From: CASFRF01 sp031549345
GTDB taxonomy: Bacteria > Verrucomicrobiota > Lentisphaeria > Victivallales > Victivallaceae
Reading direction: 5' to 3'
Length of the DNA: 64,000 nucleotides
NCBI GenBank assembly: GCA_031549345.1
Contig: JAVBPY010000012.1
Location: forward strand, 36,266-100,265
In this document: one piece after another, positions 7,439 to 20,538 of the stretch
How positions within the stretch are numbered: the stretch's first letter is position 1
Layout of the letters: the number at the start of each line of letters is the position of its first letter
Translations under genes and position numbers: made by a program
The notes under the pieces: generated by a model
The model's database searches: none
Seen by the model: the letters and a program-made list of their open reading frames with translations, nothing else
Told to the model about the DNA's origin: nothing

Positions 7439-9031
7439 ATGAAATTGAAGGAAATAGAAAAGAAATTCGCTAAAATATTTGGAATGTTGGTTGCAGCGCG
7501 GAAGAACGTTCTGCCAAAGATTATGGACGATGGCTTTCCGGCGGAACAGGAAAAGTATTTTGCCTGCATTGGCTATTGGTTGGCTTTACTGATTGCTCTG
7601 GCGTCTCTGGCAATTTATTTATTCTTCGGGTATGAAGCCGGGGCGGACGTGCTTAAAAGTTACGCCTATCTGGCACAGGAGTTTAGGCATGGGAATTGGG
7701 AGCACTTTCTGAATCCGAATCTGCCGCTTTTATTGCCGTTTTGCGCGGGAGGTCTCTGCTCCATCTTTCCACTCGAGCCGGTTTTCGCCTGTGTTCTTGT
7801 CGCCGGATGTTGTTATATCGCCACGATTCCCTTCCTCTATCGGTTGCTGAAGTCGTTGCTGGGGGATAAATTTCGCTCATCTCTCGGCGTGCTTCTTTTC
7901 GCCTGTGCGCCGCAGCTTATGCGTTTTTCGTGCGCCGGATGGGTGGAAACGGGAAGAACCTTCTTCATTGTCGCAATCATTGCCCTGACACTCGAATACG
8001 CCGGGCAGATGCGTTGGCGCATTGCCGTTGCGCTCGGCGTCCTTTACGGTTGCCTTTGTCTGGTGCGGGGGGAGGGGATTTTCTTTGCGTTTCTTTTGGG
8101 GGGCTGGGGGATCGTTCTTCATATCCAACGCACGTCTTTTCAGAAACGGGGCATCGGGGCGTTATTGGGAATCGCCCTTGTCGCAATCGTTTGTCTGATT
8201 ATCCTTCTACCGCGCGCCTGGATCAATTATCGGCAGGCAGGCATTTTTCTCCCCGACCAGCGGATCGCCCGGATTTTCTCGAAGATTTTCGGTATTTCGC
8301 CGGAGTCCGGCGGCAGTGTCGGTTTGACGCATGATTATTTTACTTTTCCGCTCTCGTCCGTCATTGGGGATTTTATTGACGGAACTGAGCTCGGCTATCT
8401 TCTTTTGGGGGTGGTAGGCATTTTCTATCTGATTGTTTCCAAACGTTGGCGCGCTGAATATTATTATTTTCTTCTTCTGGTGATGCTTAATTTCTTCGGT
8501 TGTTTGAATACGGTTTCGCAGCACAGATATTTCACACTCAATGTTCCGCTTCTTATGCCCTTCATCGTATCCGGCGTTGATTTTATCTTTCGCCTTCTCC
8601 GGCGGCCCGCCGCGTTGCGGCGCTGGACAACGCCGCTTTTTTACGTAATTCTCGCTTTGACGGTGTGCTTTGAATTTGTCAAGGGCATCAGTTATGCGAC
8701 CCGTGGATTTCCTCTTGCCCGCGAAATTGGGAACTATTTGAAAACACACGCTGAAGAACTTTGGGAAACTCCGGAGCGGCCGACGATTTATTCGGGAGCC
8801 TTCGCCGCAACGGCTTATTCCGATTATAAGGTGGCTAACCGCTACTTGGTGGATCTCGGGGATCTGGACGTTTCGGATGCCTTCGATGGCGCGGTCTTCT
8901 GGGCGGGCAACCATAAGGGACCGCTGAAGAGGACGCCGCGGGAGGACACCATCCGTCTCCGTACCGACTTTGAGCTAATTCCCCACGCGTACAGTCGCTA
9001 CATCACCATTTACAGAAAGAAGAAGCAATGA
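7439..9031 (+). CDS. GT-C-type membrane glycosyltransferase (ArnT/PMT-like)
   Basis: A 530-residue polytopic protein with about 10-12 hydrophobic segments, a charged N-terminus and a soluble C-terminal ~110 residues. The organisation resembles the GT39/GT83-type (PMT_2) enzymes that use polyprenyl-phosphate sugars on the outer face of the membrane: a first large loop with acidic residues (FGYEAGADVLKSYAYLAQEF), then a positively charged LVRGEGIFFAF motif. The ATG at 7439 lacks a clear ribosome site. It overlaps the next gene by 4 bases (ATGA). That gene encodes a GT2-GtrA protein of the type that makes or flips the lipid-linked sugar donor, so the two probably act together in cell-surface glycosylation. 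Confidence 0.75.
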   Translation: MKLKEIEKKFAKIFGMLVAARKNVLPKIMDDGFPAEQEKYFACIGYWLALLIALASLAIYLFFGYEAGADVLKSYAYLAQEFRHGNWEHFLNPNLPLLLPFCAGGLCSIFPLEPVFACVLVAGCCYIATIPFLYRLLKSLLGDKFRSSLGVLLFACAPQLMRFSCAGWVETGRTFFIVAIIALTLEYAGQMRWRIAVALGVLYGCLCLVRGEGIFFAFLLGGWGIVLHIQRTSFQKRGIGALLGIALVAIVCLIILLPRAWINYRQAGIFLPDQRIARIFSKIFGISPESGGSVGLTHDYFTFPLSSVIGDFIDGTELGYLLLGVVGIFYLIVSKRWRAEYYYFLLLVMLNFFGCLNTVSQHRYFTLNVPLLMPFIVSGVDFIFRLLRRPAALRRWTTPLFYVILALTVCFEFVKGISYATRGFPLAREIGNYLKTHAEELWETPERPTIYSGAFAATAYSDYKVANRYLVDLGDLDVSDAFDGAVFWAGNHKGPLKRTPREDTIRLRTDFELIPHAYSRYITIYRKKKQ

Positions 9032-10095
9032 CCCATTCCAGTTCCTTTTTGCCGGTGTGTGGAGTGATTCCGGCGTATAAGCCGGAGCCGAAGCTCTGCG
9101 ACCTTGTCGACGAAGTCCTCTGCGTTGTCGGCTTGGAGCATCTTGTAATTGTTGACGATGCCAGCGGTGGGGCTTACGCCGGAATTTTTGCCGAATTGGC
9201 CCGAAGACCGAGAGTAACGGTCTTGCACCACGCGGTGAATCAGGGTACGGGTGGAGGCCTCAAGATCGCCTTTAATCACATCCTTACAAATTGGCCGGAA
9301 ACGAAAGGAATTGTGACTTTCGATGCAGACGGGCAGCACCTTCCCGCCGATGTTCAAAAAGTGGTCGCCGCTTTCTGTGAAACGCCCGATAAGCTGGTCC
9401 TCGGCGTCCGTGATTTTCACGATGGGGCGATAAAGGTTCCTCTGCGGAGCAAAGTGGGGAATCGGATGACGGAGCTGATTTTTACAGCTTTTACCGGCAT
9501 TTATCTCAAAGATACGCAGACCGGATTGCGCTGTTACAGTACGGCCATGGCGCGCAAATGCCTGACGATTTTGCGGAACCGTTACGAATTCCAGCTGGAG
9601 GCGTTGTTGACTTGTGCTCGCGAATGGAAATTTTGCCAGATTCCGATCGAAACGATCTATGAAGACGGCAACCGCTGTTCGCACTTCAATCCGCTGATTG
9701 ATTCCATCCGCATATATCTTGTTTTTTTGCGTTTTATGGGCGCGGTCTTGTTCTGTACGTTTGTTGATTATCTGATTTTTTCGCTGCTCCTGTGGATGAA
9801 CGTCACGATTTTCAGCGGTTTGCTGGTTGCGCGGGTATCGAGTGTTTCATTGAACTTCTTTTTGGCACGCAATAAGGTATTTCAATCGCACGGCGACATT
9901 ATTCCACAGGTGTGCAAGTTTATTTCGCTGGCAGTTTTTCTATTCACTGTTTCGTATTACTCGATTTTATTCCTGAAGAATAATTTCGGTTGGCCGCCGC
10001 TGCTTTCAAAGGTGGCGGTGGAGACGATGTTGTTTTTCCTGAGTTTTTTGGCGCAGAATCTTCTGATTTTCGCCGATCGGCCTTTGGGACGCTGA
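9028..10095 (+). CDS. Glycosyltransferase family 2 fused to a GtrA-like membrane domain
   Basis: 355 residues. The first ~225 form a GT2 (GT-A fold) domain with VIPAYKPE, VDDASGG, NQGTGGGLKIAF, the metal/nucleotide-binding FDADGQH motif and DTQTGLRCYS. Such polyprenyl-phosphate sugar transferases build a lipid-linked monosaccharide. Residues ~235-350 hold four hydrophobic segments typical of GtrA, thought to flip or bind that lipid donor. In many bacteria these are separate genes; here they are one polypeptide. It is translationally coupled to the upstream GT-C enzyme through an ATGA overlap, giving a donor-synthesis, flipping and transfer set. Confidence 0.9.
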   Translation: MTHSSSFLPVCGVIPAYKPEPKLCDLVDEVLCVVGLEHLVIVDDASGGAYAGIFAELARRPRVTVLHHAVNQGTGGGLKIAFNHILTNWPETKGIVTFDADGQHLPADVQKVVAAFCETPDKLVLGVRDFHDGAIKVPLRSKVGNRMTELIFTAFTGIYLKDTQTGLRCYSTAMARKCLTILRNRYEFQLEALLTCAREWKFCQIPIETIYEDGNRCSHFNPLIDSIRIYLVFLRFMGAVLFCTFVDYLIFSLLLWMNVTIFSGLLVARVSSVSLNFFLARNKVFQSHGDIIPQVCKFISLAVFLFTVSYYSILFLKNNFGWPPLLSKVAVETMLFFLSFLAQNLLIFADRPLGR

Positions 10096-10099
10096 TGTT

Positions 10100-10831
10100 T
10101 TATCGCCCCGGAGCATCCGAGAGGATGCCGTTGATTTTGGCCGCCAGCAAGGAACATTCGAAGAGCAGGGCATCCAGGCTGCGCGGCATCGGCTCCAAAC
10201 CGGAGAAGGCCAATCCGTAAACTTGGTTTTTGTGGCGGATGGGCATGCATACGTTGACGTCGTTGCGACCGGTTTCGGGCGCATGCCGGATAAACACCGA
10301 ATAGCCGCTTCGGGCGATGTGTTGCAACTCCTCGCGGGTGATGACGGATTTTTGAGGGTTGTGATTCAAGCGTTCAATTGCCCGGTCCTCTTCCTCGGTC
10401 AGCGCCAGAATCAGCCGCGCGATATTGGATACGCTGAAGGGCGAACGGTAAGGAATACCCTTTCTTTCCAAGTCCGAACCGCCGTAGCTGCGGTACAAAT
10501 ACAGCACGCTTTCGCCGAATATTCCCCCCAGTGCCACGCCGACGCCGAGTTCGCGGTGTTTGTCTTCCAGCATCCGGAAAATTCCGTGGGTCAGGAAGGA
10601 GTGGCTCAGTGCATTTTGCCCGAGCGCGACCATCCCCAGCGCGGGCTCAAACGTCCGGTAGCTGCTTTTGGCAACATAGCCTGCTTGAACAAGATCCTGC
10701 AGAATCCTGCTCAGCGTGCTGCGCCCGATTCCAAGTTGTTCGCCGAGCTCCTTCAAGGCGACCGGCTCTTTCGAGCCGGCGACCGCCTGAAGAACGCGCA
10801 ACGCCTTGTCCAATATTTTGTTCTGCGCCAT
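10100..10831 (-). CDS. IclR-family transcriptional regulator
   Basis: 243 residues: an N-terminal winged helix (ILDKALRVLQAVAGSKEPVALKELGEQLGIGRSTLSRILQDL, in two parts) and a C-terminal effector-binding domain from about residue 80 with the usual pattern (RSPFSVSNIARLILA, VCMPIRHKNQVYGLAFSG). The ATG at 10831 has AGGAG at the right distance; the longer frame to 10915 has no ribosome site. It is divergent from the pseudopilin/beta-propeller operon, sharing a 185-base intergenic region with that operon's strong promoter. IclR proteins usually control adjacent catabolic genes, so it probably regulates that operon. It ends 4 bases from the convergent GT2 gene. Confidence 0.92.
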   Translation of the reverse strand: MAQNKILDKALRVLQAVAGSKEPVALKELGEQLGIGRSTLSRILQDLVQAGYVAKSSYRTFEPALGMVALGQNALSHSFLTHGIFRMLEDKHRELGVGVALGGIFGESVLYLYRSYGGSDLERKGIPYRSPFSVSNIARLILALTEEEDRAIERLNHNPQKSVITREELQHIARSGYSVFIRHAPETGRNDVNVCMPIRHKNQVYGLAFSGLEPMPRSLDALLFECSLLAAKINGILSDAPGR

Positions 10832-10959
10832 CGTATTTCTCCTGTTGCAGTGAATATAATCCCGGAAACAGGCGATACAAAGCGTTTTGTGTGTTTTTCG
10901 TTTAAAATCCCGCATATAGGGATTATTTCAATGCATCCTCCAAAAACAAGATTTAATCC

Positions 10960-10988
10960 TTGCATTTGCCCGGCAATTCTTTTATAAT
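10960..10988 (+). promoter_or_regulatory. Strong sigma70-type promoter of the pseudopilin/beta-propeller operon
   Basis: TTGCAT, a 17-base spacer and a perfect TATAAT, ending 28 bases before the ATG at 11017. The region just upstream (10915-10959) between this promoter and the divergent IclR gene is the natural place for the IclR operator; it contains ggatta and taatcc half-sites. Confidence 0.7.
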
Positions 10989-11016
10989 AATCATGGAACC
11001 AAACCGGAGGGAACCT

Positions 11017-11786
<770 letters not shown>

Positions 11787-11790
<4 letters not shown>

Positions 11791-14700
11791 GAAGGGTGTT
11801 GCCGGTACTGGCGTTGTTTGTGTTCCCTTTGGTGTTGGTGGCGGGAGGGAAGTTCGACAATCCGTTGAAACCCGCCCTGCTGGACCCGGAAAAAAGCGCC
11901 GAGGAACCCGCGATGTTCAGCGCGCGCGAACGCCAGGTACGGTGGCACAATATTTTTCAGGACGGCCAGCCCTGCTGGGTGGGCGAAACATGGCGCACCA
12001 AGCCGGAAGAGGACCGCAACGTTCCCCATCGCCTTCTTCTCCGTTTCCGGCAGCCGTTCAAAATCGGGACATTGATCGCTTTCGGCGGCGACCGGAACCC
12101 GAATCCGTTCCGGGTGGAGGGGAGCCGTGAAGCACCCGGGAGCGTGGCGGTAGTCCCGTTCGGTCGCCTGGTAACGGAAGTGGTGTTCACCGGCGTGGAT
12201 TTGCCGATGCGGACATTGGTCAATTGGGGAAGCCGCAAACAATTGGAACGGCCGATTGAGTCGTACCAATTGGAGATTGCCGGAATCTATGCTTTGCCGG
12301 AGATACGTGTCAACCTTGCTCCAGCAGCCACTCCCCGTGTTTCCGGCTTCAGCAGCCGCAACGCCGCGTTCGCCGCCCGCAACCGGGCCGCGGGGCTGAA
12401 CGACATGGACAGCAACATTCACTGGCGGAGCCAGAAGCTGAAGGCCGGAGAAACGGCGGAGGCGGCGCTTGAATTTCCGCAGCCGGTCAAATTGCGCGAG
12501 TTGGCGCTGTACGTGGGCGGCGAAGAATACGGCGACCGGCCGCGCCTTGCGCGGGTGTTCGCCACCGATGGAAACGGCAAGGAGAACGCCTTCGGAACGA
12601 TCGACGTTTTTCCCGAGCATGACCGTACCGGCGACCGTTTTTTTCTTTTGTCCAATCCGGCGCCGGAAAAACCGTTGAAATCGATCCGGCTGGAACTTAC
12701 GCCGCGCGGCGATTGCGTGGCCGTCGGCGAGATTCTGGCACTGGCCGCGCCCGGCGACAATCCCAAACTTACTCCGGGCGGTCCAAGAGAATTTACACTG
12801 GCGTTTCCGGTGGAGCAATCCGGCGCGGTGTTTGCTTCAGGGCAAATTCTCGACGAAAAGGGAAACTTTGTTCGGCATCTCGCGCCGGTTGCGGGGAAGG
12901 GGGCGTTCTCCTTAACGTGGGACGGACTGGATGATGAAGGGAAAATCGTTCCTCCCGGCAACTATACATTGCACGGCGCGACGCGCGGCGCGTTGCGCGC
13001 CGAGTACGAATCCACGCCGTACAACGCCGGAAATCCTCCCTGGGTAACGCCTTCGCGGCGCGGCGGCTGGCTCTCCGACCATGCCGCGCCTTGCGCGGTC
13101 GAAGTGCTGGACGATCGAATTTGGGTGGGAGCGCCCTACGCCGAGTGTGCCGACACCATCATGGAGCTTGACGGGGACGGACGCAAACTCTGGGGCGTGC
13201 GTTGGCTCAATCTCGGCGGAGCGTCTTTTCTTCGCGCTTATGGCGGCAGGATGTATGTTGCTTCCGGCGGTGCGTGGCTCGGTTCCAAAACCGTGATTTC
13301 GGAAGTGGACCCGGCAACGCACGAATTCCGCACGCTTCTTCAACGCGACTACCCGGTTACGCTGGAAAAGAAGGAGCGGTTTCATCGTAGGATTTTGACC
13401 GGATTCGCCGCGGGGGAAAACCGCCTGCTTCTCGCTTACGGCGAGTTCAACAAGGTTGAAGTGTTCGATTTTTCGGGCAAGCTTCTGCGGACGCTGGAGG
13501 TGCAACAACCAGGGGCGATGCGCATTGACCCCAATGGAACAACGTATATTTTCAGCGGAAGCCGATTGTGTACAATCGATCTGGAAACAGGGAAAACAAC
13601 GCCGGTGATCGCCGCCGGATTGATCGAGCCGCGCGATTTTTCAGTGTTTTCGGATGGGTTTCTTGTTGCCGACTATGGTGCCAATCAGGTCAAACTTTTC
13701 GACCGTGCCGGGAAGTTTATCCGCTCTTGCGGAAGCGGCGAACCGCGCAGTGTCGGAAACTTCAGGAAAGAAATTCTCCACGCCCCGTCCTCCGCCGCGT
13801 TGCTGAAAGGTGAAATATGGGTTGCCGAGTCATCGCTTCGTCCCAAGCGGATCAGCGTATGGGATGGCGCCAGTGGGGCCTTCAAACGCGACTATCTCGG
13901 CCCCGGCCGTTACGAATCCGGGGGGTGGCTTGATCTTGCCGACAGCAATGTCTATTTTGCCGAAGGGATGATCTTTCGCCGGAAGGACATAAAAGCACCG
14001 TGGGAGCTTGAAAGTGTGTACCTCGACGAAAAGAACCCGACGGTGCAGCTGCTGCTCGACAACCGCCTGGGGCCGGAGCGGCCATTGCGACGCGACGGCA
14101 GGCTGTATCTTGCCCGTGACCGACACTGGGACATTCCCGCCTACTGGTATGGTGAAATTCGCGCGGATAAAATTCTTTACCCTTGTGCCGCCCTCGGCAG
14201 CGGGAAGTTGGTTCGCCGCATGTTTGCCGATTTTCCGGAAAAATCGACTTTCCTGTGGATGGACGACAACGGCGACGGCCGGATGGATCGCGCCGAAGTT
14301 CGGGAGTTGCCCGGGGAGTTCACCGGCCTTCTGTGGTCTGCCCGCATGGGCGACGATCTTAGTTTTAACTGGGTTCGCAACCGAAACGAGCTCTGCCGTT
14401 TGAAAGTTCCCTACGATCCGGCGAAAATCGAAGTATTGACCGCGTTGGCTGGGCGAAGCGCTCCTGTCGCCATTGCCCCGCTGAGCGATCATTCCATGTT
14501 GGTCAACCGCGCTCCGTTTTTAGAGGCGTTCGAAGAGGGCAAGGTCCGCTGGCGCTATCCGAATTTGTTCCCCGGCAACAGCCACGCAAGTCCTCTGCCG
14601 CAGGAGGGGGAAATCCAGCATACGCTGAATGTCGAGGGGGTGGTGGCGCTCCCCGGTTTCGGTTCGGTTTTTCTCCTGAACTCCAACAAAGGGCTGCGCC

Positions 14701-15707
14701 ATTTATTCAGCACCGATGGGGTATACCTTGGGCGTCTGTTCGGCGATCAGCGGCAAACGCCGCCTCTGGCGATTGAAACGGTAAAACCGGGCGACGATCT
14801 TAGCGGCTACTCGCTGATGGGCGAGGCATTCTGCGGCACTTTCGAGCGCGGCGCCGATGGCATCGTCCGTTTCTCCGGCGGCAAGGGGCACCACACGATT
14901 TCGCAAATCAAAGGATTGGAAACATTGCGCCGTTTCGAGCGGCCGTTCCGCTTCACCCCCGAACAGCGGAACCTTGCCGAGCAGGCCGTGCTGCTCCGTG
15001 CTCAACGGCTTCACCAAAGCGAGTTGCGCGAATCATTGCAACTGAATGTGAATGCTGCACCGAAGCAGCTGCGCGCCTACGCCCCGGATTGGGCGGAACT
15101 TCCCGGCGGCGTTTTCCGGGAACGGGATAAGACCCTCTTCGAGGTCAAGATGGCGCTGGATAAAGAGTATTTTTACGCCTTTTGGGCCGTCCCCCAGGAC
15201 GACAGCGCCTTTGTCAACGGCGGGGACGATTGGAAACTTTTGTTCAAAACCGGCGATTCGGTCAATCTGGAGCTCGGCTCCGCACGGGGAAAAGAGCCGA
15301 ATCCGGGGGATTTTCGTTTGCTGATCGCTCCTTTCAACGGGGATCCGATCGCTGTGCTTTACACATGGCGCAGCCGTGTTCCGGGTGAAAAAACGGTATT
15401 TTCTTCGCCGGTTGGCGAGGTCGAAGCCGATTCGGTGAAAAAACTCGACAATGCCCTGATCCGTGTGCGCCGCACCGGCGGCGGTTATTTTGTCGAATGC
15501 CGGATCCCACGTGCCGAGCTGCCTGTTCTGGAGTCCCGCCCGCTCTACGGCGATGCGGGGGTTATTTTTTCCGATCCGGCTGGACGGATCAACCAACGGA
15601 ATGTATTTTATCACAACGCCGCACGCGGCATTACCGACGACATCCCCGCCGAAATCCGGGCGCAACCGGGAAATTGGCGGGAAATTCAAGTTAAGGAGCA
15701 GAAATGA
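11787..15707 (+). CDS. Giant secreted beta-propeller protein with EF-hand loop and CBM9-like C-terminus (paralogue A)
   Basis: 1,306 residues with a signal peptide (MRRVLPVLALFVFPLVLVAGG). An N-terminal region of discoidin/jelly-roll character is followed by a FlgD-like element (LDEKGNFVRHLAPVAG...TWDGLDDEG...PGNYTLHG), then a long NHL/PQQ-like propeller (residues ~420-1050). Inside the propeller is a canonical EF-hand calcium loop, DDNGDGRMDRAE, at residues 826-837. The last ~230 residues resemble a CBM9-like/DOMON sandwich (LLFKTGDSVNLELG). The start at 11787 overlaps the pseudopilin stop, and the stop overlaps the start of paralogue B: a three-gene coupled operon. Probably an envelope or extracellular polysaccharide-binding protein; no catalytic signature was found. 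Confidence 0.75.
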
Positions 15708-18700
15708 GAGGATTGTTCTTCGCCGCGCTGTACATATTCGCCATCGCCTCCAACGCGGAAGAGGCGCTGAATATGATCGGCCGCCAGAGCCAGAACGAAG
15801 GGATGACCGCCGTTCCCGCGACGAAAAAGGTGGTTATCGACGGAAAATTGGACGAATGGGACCTTTCGGGGCAAATTCGGAGTTTTTCCGAATTAACGTT
15901 GCGCGACCGGTTTTCCGTCCGAAGCGCCGCCATGTGGGATGCCGAAAATCTGTATCTCTCCTTCGATTGGCGCGACCCGTTTCCGCTGAACAGCACCATC
16001 GATCCGGAGGTGGACGCCGCCTACGGCTGGAAGGCCGACGCCATTCAGCTGCGCGTCCGCGCGGGCGGGCAGGTAAGCTGGGTAACGCTTTGGTCCCAGG
16101 GGGCGGACCGCCCGGTTTTTCAGATCGATTACTGGAAAAAGCCCGATCACAGCAAGCACGGAACCACCTCCAGGCTGATGATCGCCAAACGCGGACAAAC
16201 AACCCTCGAAGACGGCGTGGAGTCGGCTTATACGCTGCATGCGGACCGCGCCGGCTTCACCCACGAAGTGAAGATTCCATGGGCCGTTCTTCACATGAAG
16301 CCGCACCTTGCCCGGAGCGGCGAAACAATCCAAATGGGGATCGAATTCATTTGGGGCGACGTAACGGGCGCCTCCTGGCCTTTGCACCGCTACGCCGACA
16401 ACATGGCCGCAGGGACGACCAGCCGCCATTTTTTCTGGACCAAGGTGGACAGCTGGGGCGAGGTTGTCCTTGCCGACCGTCCTGTCGCGGAAGTGCGCCG
16501 TTACCGCGCCGCCGGCCTGCGCCCGGCGGGAACCATTCCCGTGCGTGCCGAATTGCCGCCGGGCGTTTCCGCCTTTACGCTGCTCATTGAGGATGCATCG
16601 GGGAATCGCATCCGCAACCTTGCCGCCGATTTTGCGGCAGCGGACTTCGGCGCGGGCGGCAATACCGTGGAGGTGTTGTGGGACGGGCTCGACGATGCGG
16701 GCAATCCGGTCGTTCCGGGGACGTATCGTGTCCGCGGATTGAGCCGCGGCGTTCTATCGGCCCGGTATGAACTTTGTTATTTCAACCCGGGGACACCGCC
16801 GTGGGAAACCGGCGACGGACGCGGCTCCTGGGGATCCGATCACTCCAAAGTTGAATTCGCAGCGCGTTCCGGGGAGCGGATGGTCCTCGGTTGCGGTTTT
16901 GTTGAAGGAGGGTATGGCCTGTGGGCGCTTGGGGCGGACGGCAAAAAAATATGGAGCGACCGGCGCGGCATGACCGCCATGGCCGCCAACGACCGTTATG
17001 TTTACACCGTCCCGGCCGCCTGGGACACGACGGAGCCCTGTATTCTCCGTTTCGACGCGGCGACCGGCAAATACATGCCTTTTATCCTGAACGGCAAAGA
17101 GCGGCCGTTGCCGTTGCCCCTCAAGGAGGAGCTCGGAGAAACGCAGGATATTTTGGCGCTTGCGGCGAATGCAAAGTATTTTTTCGCTGCTCTTCCGGGC
17201 GGTCGTATTGTCGCGTTTGATGGCGAAAGCGGCCGGAAAATTGCGGAGTACCGCCTTGATTTCTTTTTCAGCGCCATTCTTAATCAATACAAGACATTGG
17301 GAAAAATGTCTTCCACGCAGTACCTTGTTCCACTGGCCGCCGACGAGGAATCGTTGTGGTTCTTTCGCGGGGGGATGTTGGGAAAACTGGAACTTTCCAC
17401 CGGAAAGAGCAACCTTTTGAAGCTTGATCTTGTGCCCGAAGAACCTTCCGCGTTGGCCATCGCGCCGAACGGCGATCTCCTGGTGGCCGAGCGTGGGGCG
17501 GCACAGCAGTTGAAACGCTATTCGCGCGATGGAAAGCTCTTGCTCCGCTACGGACGCTCCGGTGGACGCGCTTTACAGGGCAAGTACGACCGCGATGGCG
17601 TGCGGAACGTTACCGCCGTCGCGGCGGACGCGCGGAACCGTGTCTGGGCGACCGAATACACCGATTTTCCGCGCCGTGTTTCCGTCTGGCGCCCGGAAGG
17701 CGCGTTTGAACGCGAATACATCGGCAATACCGAATACTCCGGCAGCGGTGCTTTTCTGCACGATTCCGACCCGCAACGCGCCTACTGGGGGCCGAACGAG
17801 GTTACGCTTGACTACCCCCGCCGCGTGTGGGAAATGAACGCCATTCTCTGGAATCCGCCGGAAGCGGGCGATCCGGTTTTCCGCATCCATCCGGGCAGCC
17901 ACAGCAACGGGCACATCTTCCGCAGCCGCGCCTCCGGTGTCGAGCACGAATACTATTTTGTACCCGCCTACCGCGATTGGGGGGTGAAAATGCTCCTGAT
18001 GAAAAACAACGGCAACTGGCGTCCGGTGGCGGCCATCGGAACGGTCGGAAACCTTACCGGTACGCTCGATCCGCAAAAAGGCTTTGTTACCGGGCAACCC
18101 GGCGGTGAATTCGCCGATTGCGACCCCTATGACTCCTTTTTCTGGAATGACCGCAACGGCGATGGACGGGTGCAGCGTGCCGAGTGCGAGATACTCAAAG
18201 CCCGGAAACCGGGCGCCGCCGCGCGTCGCGGCCGCCAGGCGCTGCCGATGCAGACCGGTTGGGGACAGCGGGTCGACCCGGATACGTTGTCGTTCTACGC
18301 TTCCGACGAGCGTAAAACATTCTGGCGCTATTCGCCCAGCGCATTCACCCCGGAAGGCGCACCGGTCTATACGAACAAAACACTGAAGCGTTTGGGCGAT
18401 TTTGAAGCCACCGAAGCCGTTCCCGTCCCCGGAGAGGATACCGTTCTGACCTTTCGCTGCGACGAAAAAGGAAAGTTCCACATCACGGGCGCGGATAAGA
18501 ATACGGGGAAATTGCTCTGGAGTTATCCGAGTTTATATCACTTTGTCCACGGTTCGCACAAAGCGCCCATGGCGCAGCCGGGGCTGTTGATCGGTCCCCT
18601 GAAGATCACAGGCGTCGCCGGAAACTGCGGGGAGGCGGGGAACGTCTTTTTGATGCGCGGCAATCTGGGGCAGGATTTCCTGATGACGACCGACGGCTTG

Positions 18701-19671
18701 TACGTGGGCGCGCTCTTTCAGGACCGGCGGCTCCCGGTCAACACGCCGCCACCGACGGAAGAGGCCCTTGTTTCCATGCCGATGGAACTTTTCAGCATGG
18801 GCGGCGAGCCGTTCAACGGCTGGTTCGGCCGGCAGAGCGACGGCAAAGTGCGGATGACATGCGGCATTGCGCCCCAAGCGGCGATGGTGTTGGGGCTCGA
18901 TGGGTTGGACACTCTCCGGCGGCTTCCGGCGCGGGAACTGACGGTCGACTCTGTTCAGTTGGCCGCCGCCGCTTTCGACCGTGCGCGGCGCGCACAGTCG
19001 GACGAACAAAAGACGTACACGGTCATGCTTGTTAAAGGAACGCCCGATTGGACCAATATCCCGGCGCTCCCGATCCGGCGCGACGGACAGACCGCAAGGT
19101 CCATGTGCCGGATGGCGTACACTCCGGATAAGTTGCATTGCCAATTTATCATTGAGGGCGATTCCTCGCCCTGGAAGAACACCGGGAGCGATCTTGCGCG
19201 ATTGTTCAAAACCGGCGACGCGGTCGATCTCCAGCTCAGTCCGAGCGGCAACTCCAACCGCCGCGCCGTCGCCGGGGATTTGCGGCTTGTCGTCGCTCCT
19301 TATGCCGATGAAACCGCCGCCGTGCTGATGCGCCGTGTCGCGCCGGAGGCGAAGAGCGAAAGCGTAACGTACCGTTCACCGGTTACAACGCTGACGTTCG
19401 ATTCGGTTCGCCGCCTTGCGCCGGAGCTTAAAGTATTGCGCGACGGCGATCGGACGATCGTCGAATTCGCCGTCCTTTGGAAGGATCTTGGCATTGTCCC
19501 GAAAGCAAAGATGAAGATGCGCGGCGACGCGGGGATCATCCTCTCCGACCCGGCGGGCGGTTTTAATATCGCGCGTCTTTATTGGGCCAATTCCGATACC
19601 AATCTGGTTAACGACACTCCGCTCGAAGCCGATCTCTTTCCCAACCAGTGGGGGGAATTCGTTTTGGGCGA

Positions 19672-19675
<4 letters not shown>
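15704..19675 (+). CDS. Giant secreted beta-propeller protein with N- and C-terminal CBM9-like domains (paralogue B)
   Basis: 1,323 residues, signal peptide MRGLFFAALYIFAIASNAEEA. Residues ~35-240 form a CBM9-like domain (VVIDGKLDEWDLSG, AMWDAENLYLSFDW, DAIQLRVRAGG). Next come the same FlgD-like element as in paralogue A (VEVLWDGLDDAGNPVVPGTY), a propeller region, an EF-hand loop DRNGDGRVQRAE at 816-827 and a C-terminal CBM9-like domain (RLFKTGDAVDLQLS...RGDAGIILSDPAG). Shared order and matching motifs show A and B arose by duplication, with the full N-terminal CBM9-like domain unique to B. Stop codon overlaps the convergent pseudopilin gene by 4 bases. Likely a secreted glycan-binding surface protein. 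Confidence 0.75.

Positions 19676-20534
<859 letters not shown>

Positions 20535-20538
<4 letters not shown>

Noticed and set aside
10100..10915. Longer IclR start at 10915
   Set aside because: The added 28 residues are Cys/Arg-rich and lack a ribosome site, while ATG 10831 has AGGAG.
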